DNA of 64,000 nucleotides from CAVQWT01 sp963810815 (GTDB lineage: Bacteria; Pseudomonadota; Gammaproteobacteria; Burkholderiales; Casimicrobiaceae), in NCBI GenBank assembly GCA_963810815.1, contig CAWEPB010000004.1, forward strand, positions 434,001 through 498,000. Direction: 5' to 3'. Below the pieces are notes generated by a model. The model saw only the letters and a list, made by a program, of their open reading frames with translations. It was not told the DNA's origin and did not search any database. Both the position numbers and the translations under genes were made by a program. The first letter of the stretch is position 1; each line of letters starts with the position of its first letter. Below are positions 1 through 6,928 of this stretch, piece after piece.

Positions 1-796
1 CGATCGCCATGGTCGCGAGCGGCGACGACAGCTCGTGCGCGGCGCCGGCGGCCAGCGTGCCGACGCGCAGCACCGCGGCGTCGTTGGCGGCGGAGAGGCG
101 CGCGTCGGCGAGCGCGCTCGCATGCGCGGCGAGCGCCTGGGTGAGGCGCACCGTGAACCAGGCGATCACCGCCGCCGTCAGCGCGAAGCTGACGGCCCAG
201 CCGGCGTGGCGCATTGCCGGCGGCAGCGGCAGGCCGCCGTCGAGCTGGAGCGGTGGCGCGAGCAGCGCGACGATCGACGCCGAGACGACCACGGCCAGCG
301 TGCCGATGGCCGCCGTGCGTCGCGGCAGCATCAGGGCGATCACCACGACGTGCAGCAGGAACAGCAGCACGAACGGATTGCCGGCCCCGCCGGCGAAGGC
401 GATGAGGAGCGAGAACGCCGCGAGGTCGAGCGCCAGCTGGATCGGCAACGCGCCGTCCGCGATCGGCGCCGCGCGCGCCAGTCGCCGCAGGGTCAGCAGA
501 TTCACCGCGGCCAGTGCGGCGAGCACCGCGAGCATCGGTGCCAGCGGCAGCGCGACGTCGAACGCCATCGCACCGGCGATGGTCAGCGCCTGGCCACCGA
601 GGGCGATGACGCGCAGGCGGGCGAGTTCGGCCAACCGTAGGCGCTGTTCCGCATCGGGCCGCGGATCGGACGGGATCGGCGGCGCCGTCGTCGATTCCCG
701 CGGGTCGCCGTCGCGCGCCGACGCGCCGGCGCACGCGACCTCGACCGATGCGACGTTGCCGATCGGCGGCGGGTGGGAAAGTGTGTTGCCGGTCAT
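1..796 (-). CDS. regB: RegB/PrrB-type redox sensor histidine kinase, 5' part (runs off left edge)
   Basis: Reading the minus strand from ATG 796 gives an open frame to the window edge (265 codons). After a variable N-terminus of about 45 residues come several hydrophobic segments. The second cytoplasmic-side loop carries GGAGNPF, the GGxxNPF quinone-sensing motif of the RegB/PrrB/ActS family, followed by FVLLFLLHVVVIALML. Near the edge is AAGAAHELSSPLATMAI, the RegB-type H-box with the phosphorylated His. In this family the kinase senses the quinone pool and phosphorylates RegA, which controls hydrogenase, cytochrome and carbon-fixation genes. The partner RegA gene would lie beyond the edge if present. 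The frame is absent from simple start-to-stop ORF lists because its stop lies outside. Family assignment is strong; the start is inferred from the first good ATG. Confidence 0.88.
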   Translation of the reverse strand, partial: MTGNTLSHPPPIGNVASVEVACAGASARDGDPRESTTAPPIPSDPRPDAEQRLRLAELARLRVIALGGQALTIAGAMAFDVALPLAPMLAVLAALAAVNLLTLRRLARAAPIADGALPIQLALDLAAFSLLIAFAGGAGNPFVLLFLLHVVVIALMLPRRTAAIGTLAVVVSASIVALLAPPLQLDGGLPLPPAMRHAGWAVSFALTAAVIAWFTVRLTQALAAHASALADARLSAANDAAVLRVGTLAAGAAHELSSPLATMAI

Positions 797-875
797 CTCG
801 CTGCGCTCCGCCACGCTTTCGGTGCGGCAGCGCGCCCCTGTGTGACCGATTGTCACGCATCCGCCCGGCGCCGGG

Positions 876-889
876 CTGACCAGGATCAA
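876..889 (-). promoter_or_regulatory. FNR/Anr-like box upstream of regB
   Basis: CTGACCAGGATCAA resembles the FNR consensus TTGAT-N4-ATCAA: the right half is perfect and the left half is degenerate. It lies about 80 bp upstream of the regB start. Weak alone, it gains weight from similar boxes elsewhere in the window. Confidence 0.3.
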
Positions 890-999
890 ACTGCGGCTGC
901 GCGAACGCTGCGGCCGCGCACGATCGTCGCTCGCTCGCCGGCGTGGTCCCGCCGGCGACCGGTCCCCGCCGCGAGGGTCGGGGCCTTTTCGGCAATCGT

Positions 1000-1013
1000 T
1001 TGACGCCGGTCAA
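1000..1013 (+). promoter_or_regulatory. FNR/Anr-like box upstream of small exported protein
   Basis: TTGACGCCGGTCAA is a perfect inverted repeat (TTGAC-N4-GTCAA), one base per half away from the FNR consensus. It lies 132 bp upstream of the ATG at 1145 in the divergent region shared with regB, so it could act on either gene. Confidence 0.42.
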
Positions 1014-1144
1014 GGTTTTTCCCGCGAGCGGTGGGTGTCAACGCCGCCGCCCTTCGTCCGTTTAGGGTAACGTTCGCCCTCGGCGAATCTGCCGCGCCAT
1101 TCCGCTTTGGGCGCACGTCAAAACCTACCCACTGGAGTTACCTG

Positions 1145-1438
1145 ATGAACAAGCTGCACACCCTCCTCGTCGCGTCGACGTTTGCGCTGTCCGGCGCCAC
1201 CGCCTTCGCCGCGGACCCGCCGAAGGCCGCCGCCGCTCCGGCAGCCGCTGCGCCCGCCGCCGCTGCTCCGGCGGCCCCCGCCGCTGCCGCGCTGCAGAAG
1301 CCGGCCGACGTCACCGCCGAAGCCTGGGCGAAGATGAGCGACGCCGACAAGGCGAAGGCCGTCGAGAAGGCCAAGGCCGCCGCCCCGAAGAAGGACGCCC
1401 CCGCCGCGCCGGAAAAGAAGAAGAAGGGCGGCTGCTGA
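1145..1438 (+). CDS. small exported Ala/Pro/Lys-rich protein
   Basis: The 97-residue product starts at ATG 1145, preceded by GGAG. An in-frame upstream extension is possible but has no recognisable signal. Residues 1-22 form a signal peptide ending AFA. Then come Ala/Pro repeats (APAAAAPAAAAPA), a short helical stretch PADVTAEAWAKMSDADKAKAVEKAK and a very basic tail KKKKGGC ending in a lone Cys. The PADVTAEAW/SDADKAKA part looks like a short charged helix. I do not recognise the family. It is presumably periplasmic, and the terminal Cys could be modified or paired. It stands alone between a divergent kinase gene and a terminator. Confidence 0.7.
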   Translation: MNKLHTLLVASTFALSGATAFAADPPKAAAAPAAAAPAAAAPAAPAAAALQKPADVTAEAWAKMSDADKAKAVEKAKAAAPKKDAPAAPEKKKKGGC

Positions 1439-1483
1439 CCGTCGCCCTCCGCTCGCGGCCCGGTTTCCGGGTCGCCGGCACGA

Positions 1484-1506
1484 AAGGGCCGCCTTCGGGC
1501 GGCCTT
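1484..1506 (+). terminator. rho-independent terminator after the small exported protein gene
   Basis: A GC hairpin (GGGCCGCC / GGGCGGCC around TTC) preceded by AAA and followed by TTTTCATTT lies about 45 bp after the stop at 1438. Confidence 0.75.
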
Positions 1507-1604
1507 TTCATTTGGACCCGGCGTGAACTGCGCCCTCGGGCCCACGGGCGCCCCTTCCGGCTGCCGCGTGCTGTTGCGACGCGGCAGAGTGGCCGCCCCA
1601 TGCC

Positions 1605-1633
1605 TTGACAAAAAGAGAATGATCGTTCATTCT
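1605..1633 (+). promoter_or_regulatory. efflux operon promoter with embedded TetR-type operator
   Basis: TTGACA at 1605-1610 is a consensus -35. CATTCT at 1628-1633, 17 bp later, is a plausible -10. Between and over them lies the inverted repeat GAATGA-TCGT-TCATTC (1617-1632). The placement suits repression by the TetR protein encoded at the end of the operon (6228-6887). The operator assignment is inference. Confidence 0.6.
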
Positions 1634-1728
1634 TGTCTGCTTTCTCCTGCCCGCGCCCGCCCTGCCGAGGCGACGCGCGGAGCCGCATCGCCCGCTCGGG
1701 CTTCGAGGTCCGTCCCAACGAGGTTGCC

Positions 1729-3069
1729 ATGCCCTCGCCGTATCCCGCAGCAAGCCGGTCCGTCGCCGGCTGGTCCCTCCCCAGCTGGCCCGTCCCCACC
1801 CTGATCGTCAGCGCGCTGCTGGCGGCGTGCGGCCAGTCCGCACCGCCGCCCCCCGCGGCCCCGCCCGCCATGGAGGTCAGCGTCGTCACGCTGCAGCCGC
1901 AGACGGTCACGCAGACGCGAGAACTGCCCGGCCGGACCAGTCCCTACGTCGTGGCCGAGGTCAGGCCGCAAGTCGGCGGGATCGTGAAGTCGCGGCTGTT
2001 CACCGAGGGCAGCATCGTCAAGGCCGGCCAGCCGCTCTACCAGCTGGATGACGCGATTCCCCGCGCGGACCAGGAAACCGCCCAGGCCTCGCTCGTGCAC
2101 GCGCAGGCGACGCTTGCCGCGGCGAGGGCGAAGGCCGCCCGCTGGGCCGAACTGGTCAAGACCGGCAACGTCAGCAAGCAGGAAAACGAGAACATGGTTG
2201 CCGCGCTGCGCCAGGCGGAGGCCGACGTCGTCGCCGCGCAGGCGGTCCTCGCGCGCGGCAACGTGATCCTCGCGCACGCGCGGATCACCTCGCCGATCAC
2301 CGGCCGCATCGGCAAGTCCGCGGTGACGCAGGGCGCGCTGGTCACCGCCAACCAGGCCGACGCGCTGGCGACGGTCCAGCAACTCGATCCCATCTATGTC
2401 GACGTCACCCAATCGAGCGCCGAACTGCTCGAACTGCGCCGGCAGGTCGCCGCGGGCAAACTCGACAAGGCCCGCGACCTGCCGGTGACGATCGTGCTCG
2501 AGGACGGCAGCCGGTATCAGCACGAGGGCAAGCTCACCTTCACCGACGTCACCGTCGATCCGGGTACCGGCAGCTTCCTGCTCCGCGTCGTGGTCCCCAA
2601 TCCGGACGGCATTCTGCTGCCCGGCATGTTCGTGCGTGCCGTGGTCGGCCGCGGCATCCGCCAGGATGCGCTGCTGGTGCCGCAACAGGGGATCGCGCGC
2701 GATCCGAAGGGCAACACGACCGCGATGGTCGTCGGCGAGGACGGCAAGGTCGCCGTGCGCCCGGTGCGGGTCGCGCAGACGATCGGCGACAAGTGGCTGG
2801 TCGACGACGGGTTGCGCGCCGGCGACAAGGTGATCGTCGAGGGGCTGCAGAAGATCCGGCCCGGCGTCCCGGTAAAGGCGGTCGAGGCGGCGGCCCAAGC
2901 GGCCCCGGCTGCGACCGCAGCCGCCCCGGCCGTGTCGCCGCCCGCCGCGACCGACGCCGCGCCCGCCAAATCGGCCCCGGCCGCGTCCGACGCCGCGACC
3001 GCCAAGTCGGCGCCGGCCGCGCCCGAGCCCGCGCCGGCGAAGTCGGCCCCGGCCGCCGACAAGAAGTAG
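1729..3069 (+). CDS. acrA: RND efflux periplasmic adaptor lipoprotein (AcrA/MexA type)
   Basis: The product is the membrane fusion protein that bridges an inner-membrane RND pump and an outer-membrane channel. Starting at ATG 1729 gives 446 residues. An earlier TTG in frame is unlikely because it lies at the predicted -10. The N-terminus has a hydrophobic run and lipobox LLAACG, so the mature protein is lipid-anchored. Residues ~50-340 show the MFP order: barrel-sandwich half (GRTSPYVVAEVRPQVGGIV), coiled-coil hairpin (QASLVHAQATLAAARAKAA), second half (ITSPITGRIGKS) and beta-barrel. The last ~50 residues are Ala/Pro/Lys-rich repeats (AAPAKSAPAASDAAT), an unusual low-complexity tail. The gene is followed after 13 bp by the pump gene. 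No outer-membrane factor gene is nearby. Confidence 0.93.
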   Translation: MPSPYPAASRSVAGWSLPSWPVPTLIVSALLAACGQSAPPPPAAPPAMEVSVVTLQPQTVTQTRELPGRTSPYVVAEVRPQVGGIVKSRLFTEGSIVKAGQPLYQLDDAIPRADQETAQASLVHAQATLAAARAKAARWAELVKTGNVSKQENENMVAALRQAEADVVAAQAVLARGNVILAHARITSPITGRIGKSAVTQGALVTANQADALATVQQLDPIYVDVTQSSAELLELRRQVAAGKLDKARDLPVTIVLEDGSRYQHEGKLTFTDVTVDPGTGSFLLRVVVPNPDGILLPGMFVRAVVGRGIRQDALLVPQQGIARDPKGNTTAMVVGEDGKVAVRPVRVAQTIGDKWLVDDGLRAGDKVIVEGLQKIRPGVPVKAVEAAAQAAPAATAAAPAVSPPAATDAAPAKSAPAASDAATAKSAPAAPEPAPAKSAPAADKK

Positions 3070-3082
3070 ACGGGATCCCCGA

Positions 3083-6000
3083 ATGGCACGCTTCTTCATC
3101 GATCGGCCGATCTTCGCCTGGGTCATCGCGATCATCATCATGCTGGCGGGCGGGATCTCGATCACGCAGCTGCCGATCTCGCGTTACCCGACGATCGCGC
3201 CGCCCACGGTCACGATCAGCGCCTCCTATCCGGGCGCGTCGGCGAAGTCGGTCGAGGACTCGGTGACGCAGGTCATCGAGCAGAACATGAAGGGCCTCGA
3301 CGGCATGCTCTACCTGTCGTCGACCAGCGAGTCGAACGGGCGGGCGACGATCACCGTCACCTTCCAGAACGGCACCAACCCGGACATCGCGCAGGTGCAG
3401 GTGCAGAACAAGCTGCAGCTCGCCACCCCGCTGCTGCCGCAGATCGTGCAGCAGCAGGGCGTCAGCGTGAACAAGGCGAACCCGGGCTTCCTGATGGTGC
3501 TGGGCTTCGTGTCCGAAGACGGCAGCATGGACCAGCGCGACATCGCCGACTACCTGATCGCGAACCTGACCGATCCGATCAGCCGCGTCGCGGGCGTGGG
3601 CAGCGTGCAGGTGTTCGGGGCGCGCTACGCCATGCGCATCTGGCTCGACCCGGACAAGCTGAATACGTACAAGCTGTCGACCGCCGACGTCATCGCCGCG
3701 ATCCGCGCGCAGAACCAGCAGGTGGCGGTGGGGCAGCTGGGCGGCACGCCGGCGGTCCCCGGGCAGCGGCTCAACGCGACGATCACGTCGCAGGGCCGGC
3801 TGCAGACGCCGGAACAGTTCCGCGCCATCGTCGTGCGCAGCCAGGCCGACGGCTCCGTCCTGAAGCTCGGCGAGCTCGCCCGCGTGGAACTGGGCGCGGA
3901 GGACTACAGCGTCATCGCCCGCTTCAACGGCCAGCCGGCCACCGGCGTCGCCATCGCGCTCGCGACCGGCGCCAACGCGCTCGAGACCGCGAAACGCATG
4001 GAGACGCTGATCAAGGACCTGCAGCCGTTCTTCCCGCCGGGGCTGAAGGCGGTGATCCCGTTCGACACGACGCCCTTCGTCAGGGCCTCGATCAAGGAAG
4101 TGGCGACGACGCTGCTCGAGGCGGTCGCGCTGGTGTTCCTGGTGATGTATCTCTTCCTGCAGAACTTCCGCGCGACGCTGATCCCGACGATCGCGGTGCC
4201 CGTCGTGCTGCTGGGCACCTTCGGCGTGCTCGCCGCGCTCGGCTTCTCCATCAACATGCTGACGATGTTCGCGATGGTGCTCGCGATCGGGCTCCTGGTC
4301 GACGACGCGATCGTCGTGGTCGAGAACGTCGAGCGGCTGATGAGCGAGGAGGGCCTCACGCCGCTGGAGGCGACGCGCAAGTCGATGGACCAGATCACCG
4401 GCGCGCTGATCGGCGTCGGACTGGTGCTGTCGGCGGTGTTCGTGCCGATGGCGTTTCTCGGCGGCTCGACCGGCGTCATCTACCGGCAGTTCTCGGCGAC
4501 GATCGTGTCGGCGATGGCGCTGTCGGTGCTGGTGGCGATCGTGCTGACGCCGGCGCTGTGCGCGACGATGCTGAAGCAGATCGAGAAGGGCCACCACGCC
4601 TCGGATCGGGGCTTCTTCGGCTGGTTCAACCGCAACTTCGACCGCGGCAACCGGTCGTACCAGGGCGTCGTGCGCCACATCCTGTCGCGCTCGAAGCGCT
4701 TCCTGCTGGTCTTCGTCGTCATGGCGGCGCTGATGGTGTTCCTGTTCCTGCGCCTGCCCACCGCCTTCCTGCCCGCCGAGGACCAGGGCGTGCTGTTCAC
4801 GCAGGTGCAGGCCCCGGTGGGCGCGACCCAGGAGCGGACGATGGACGTGATCCGCAAGGTCGAGCGGCACTTCCTCGACAACGAGAAGGATGCCGTCCAG
4901 TCGGTGTTCACCGTCCAGGGCTTCAGCTTCGGCGGCTCCGGCCAGAACACCGGCATCGCCTTCGTCAGCCTGAAGGACTGGTCGGAGCGCGCGTCGCCCA
5001 AACTCTCGGCGGGCGCCGTGGCGGGACGCGCGATGGCAGCCTTCAGCCAGATCAAGGACGCGTTCGTGTTCGCCTTCCCTCCGCCGCCCGTGCCCGAACT
5101 CGGCATCGCCGGGGGCTACAACTTCTACCTGAAGGACAACGCCAGCCTCGGTCACGACGCGCTGACGCAGGCGCGCAACCAGTTCCTGGGCGCCGCGGCG
5201 CAGAGCAAGCTGCTCGCCAACGTTCGTCCCAACGGCCAGGAGGACACACCGCAGTTCCGCGTCGACATCGACACCGAGCGGGCCGGTGCGCTCGGGCTCA
5301 CGATTGCCGGCATCAACGAAACCCTGGCGGCGGCATGGGGCAGCCAGTACATCGACGACTTCATCGACCGCGGGCGCGTCAAGCGCGTGATCATCCAGGG
5401 CGACGCGCCGTTCCGCATGCTGCCCGAGGACTTCAACCGCTGGTCGGTGCGCAACGGCAAGGGCGAGATGGTGCCGTTCCGCGCCTTCGCGACGACCCAC
5501 TGGGACTACGGCTCCCCCAGGCTCGAGCGCTACAACGGCGTGCCTGCGATGAACATCAACGGCGAGCCGGCGCCGGGCGTGAGTTCCGGCGACGCCATGG
5601 CCGAAGTCGAGCGACTGGTGTCGAAGCTGCCGCAGGGCATCGGGATGGAGTGGACCGGAACCTCGTACCAGGAGCGCGCGGCGGGCGCCCAGACCCCCCT
5701 GCTCTACACGCTGTCGATCCTGGTCGTGTTCCTGTGCCTTGCCGCGCTGTACGAGAGCTGGACCGTGCCCACCGCGGTGCTGCTGATCGTGCCGATGGGA
5801 ATCCTGGGCACGGTGCTCGCGACCTGGCTGCGCGGCATGGAGCGCGACGTCTACTTCCAGGTGGCGATGCTGACCACCGTCGGCCTGTCGAGCAAGAACG
5901 CGATCCTGATCGTCGAGTTCGCCAAGCAGTATCGCGCCAGCGGCATGGACCTGATCTCGGCGACGATCGCCGCAGGCCGCGACCGCATGCGCCCGATCCT

Positions 6001-6241
6001 GATGACGTCGCTCGCGTTCGGCCTCGGCGTGCTGCCGCTCGCCGTCGCGACCGGCGCGGGATCCGGCGCGCAGCGCGCGATCGGCACCGGCGTGCTCGGC
6101 GGGATGATCGTCGGCACGTTCCTCGGCGTCGTGTTCATCCCGCTGTTCTACGTGGTCGTCCAGCGCCTGTTCGTTTCCGGGAAGCCTGCCGCGACGCAGG
6201 CGGTGCCTGTCGTGGGAGCGGGGTCGGGTGAGCAAGGCTGA
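3083..6241 (+). CDS. acrB: RND multidrug efflux pump, HAE1 family (AcrB/MexB type)
   Basis: The product is an inner-membrane proton-driven drug exporter of 1052 residues, the normal length for the family. It begins MARFFIDRPIFAWV, typical of HAE1 pumps, and has twelve predicted membrane segments with two large periplasmic loops. TM4 contains GLLVDDAIVVVENVER with the paired Asp residues of the proton relay. The second half shows the GVLPLAVATGAGSGAQ motif. It works with the adaptor upstream and an outer-membrane channel not encoded here. The last 14 bases overlap the TetR gene, so the three genes form one transcript. Confidence 0.95.
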   Translation: MARFFIDRPIFAWVIAIIIMLAGGISITQLPISRYPTIAPPTVTISASYPGASAKSVEDSVTQVIEQNMKGLDGMLYLSSTSESNGRATITVTFQNGTNPDIAQVQVQNKLQLATPLLPQIVQQQGVSVNKANPGFLMVLGFVSEDGSMDQRDIADYLIANLTDPISRVAGVGSVQVFGARYAMRIWLDPDKLNTYKLSTADVIAAIRAQNQQVAVGQLGGTPAVPGQRLNATITSQGRLQTPEQFRAIVVRSQADGSVLKLGELARVELGAEDYSVIARFNGQPATGVAIALATGANALETAKRMETLIKDLQPFFPPGLKAVIPFDTTPFVRASIKEVATTLLEAVALVFLVMYLFLQNFRATLIPTIAVPVVLLGTFGVLAALGFSINMLTMFAMVLAIGLLVDDAIVVVENVERLMSEEGLTPLEATRKSMDQITGALIGVGLVLSAVFVPMAFLGGSTGVIYRQFSATIVSAMALSVLVAIVLTPALCATMLKQIEKGHHASDRGFFGWFNRNFDRGNRSYQGVVRHILSRSKRFLLVFVVMAALMVFLFLRLPTAFLPAEDQGVLFTQVQAPVGATQERTMDVIRKVERHFLDNEKDAVQSVFTVQGFSFGGSGQNTGIAFVSLKDWSERASPKLSAGAVAGRAMAAFSQIKDAFVFAFPPPPVPELGIAGGYNFYLKDNASLGHDALTQARNQFLGAAAQSKLLANVRPNGQEDTPQFRVDIDTERAGALGLTIAGINETLAAAWGSQYIDDFIDRGRVKRVIIQGDAPFRMLPEDFNRWSVRNGKGEMVPFRAFATTHWDYGSPRLERYNGVPAMNINGEPAPGVSSGDAMAEVERLVSKLPQGIGMEWTGTSYQERAAGAQTPLLYTLSILVVFLCLAALYESWTVPTAVLLIVPMGILGTVLATWLRGMERDVYFQVAMLTTVGLSSKNAILIVEFAKQYRASGMDLISATIAAGRDRMRPILMTSLAFGLGVLPLAVATGAGSGAQRAIGTGVLGGMIVGTFLGVVFIPLFYVVVQRLFVSGKPAATQAVPVVGAGSGEQG

Positions 6242-6887
6242 CGCCGTCGCGCGGGCCCCCGCATCGGCGCCGCCGGTCGCCGGCGGCGAAGGCGTTGCCC
6301 GGGTCGGCGTGCGCGCGACGGCGCAGCGCGCGCGCATTCTCGCCGCGGCGACCCGGTGCTTCGTCGAGCACGGCTTCCACGCGGCCAGCATGGCCCGCAT
6401 CGCCGAGGCGGCGCAGATGAGCCCCGGCCTCATGTATCGCTACTTCCCGAGCAAGAGCGCGATCGTGCTCGCCATCATCGAGCGCCAGCTCGAGGAGAAT
6501 CGCGCCAAGATCGGGGAGCTGCATGCGTCGACGGAGATCACGCCGAACCTCCGCCAATCCTTCGCGCAATGGCAATCCGAAGTCCCCGACGCGATGAACG
6601 CGGCGCTGTTCCTGGCCATGAGCGCCGATGCCCGCCGCGATCCGCAGATCGCCAGGGCGCTGCGCGAGTCGGACCGGCTCACGCGTGCCAACCTCCAGGA
6701 TTGGCTCGGTCGCAGCAGGCAGGAGGGCGGCCGCGGCGTGCCGAAGGAGCTGGCCGAGTCGCGCGCCATCCTGATGCAGTGCGTGATCGAGGGCATGGCG
6801 ATCCGCGCGCTGCGCGAGCCGGACCTCGATTTCGACCAGCTGGCACCGGCCCTGAACGAGCTGTTCGACCGGCTGCTCGCACCCTGA
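6228..6887 (+). CDS. TetR/AcrR-family repressor of the RND operon
   Basis: The product has 219 residues with a GTG start (GTG AGC AAG) inside the end of the pump gene, indicating translational coupling. Residues ~25-75 form a TetR helix-turn-helix (RILAAATRCFVEHGF, then MARIAEAAQMSPGLMYRYF). The C-terminal part is a variable ligand-binding helical domain. Co-transcription with the pump and an operator-like palindrome in the promoter at 1617-1632 point to autoregulated drug-induced expression. The ligand is unknown. Members of this family usually sit divergently from their pump; here it is the last gene of the operon. Confidence 0.88.
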   Translation: MSKADAVARAPASAPPVAGGEGVARVGVRATAQRARILAAATRCFVEHGFHAASMARIAEAAQMSPGLMYRYFPSKSAIVLAIIERQLEENRAKIGELHASTEITPNLRQSFAQWQSEVPDAMNAALFLAMSADARRDPQIARALRESDRLTRANLQDWLGRSRQEGGRGVPKELAESRAILMQCVIEGMAIRALREPDLDFDQLAPALNELFDRLLAP

Positions 6888-6928
6888 CGACCGCCTGCGG
6901 CCCCCCGCGATTGGCGCCGACCGAGACC

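Noticed and set aside
9..845. Long plus-strand frame at the left edge
   Set aside because: It is Ala/Arg/Ser-rich with no domain. The opposite strand encodes a RegB-type kinase with clear motifs.
1617..1632. Start of the RND adaptor at an upstream TTG (1633)
   Set aside because: It overlaps the predicted -10. ATG 1729 gives a proper lipoprotein signal.
2549..6433. 1294-residue minus-strand frame opposite the RND pump
   Set aside because: Shadow of acrAB: Arg/His/Asp-rich, no domains, and the plus-strand genes are certain.
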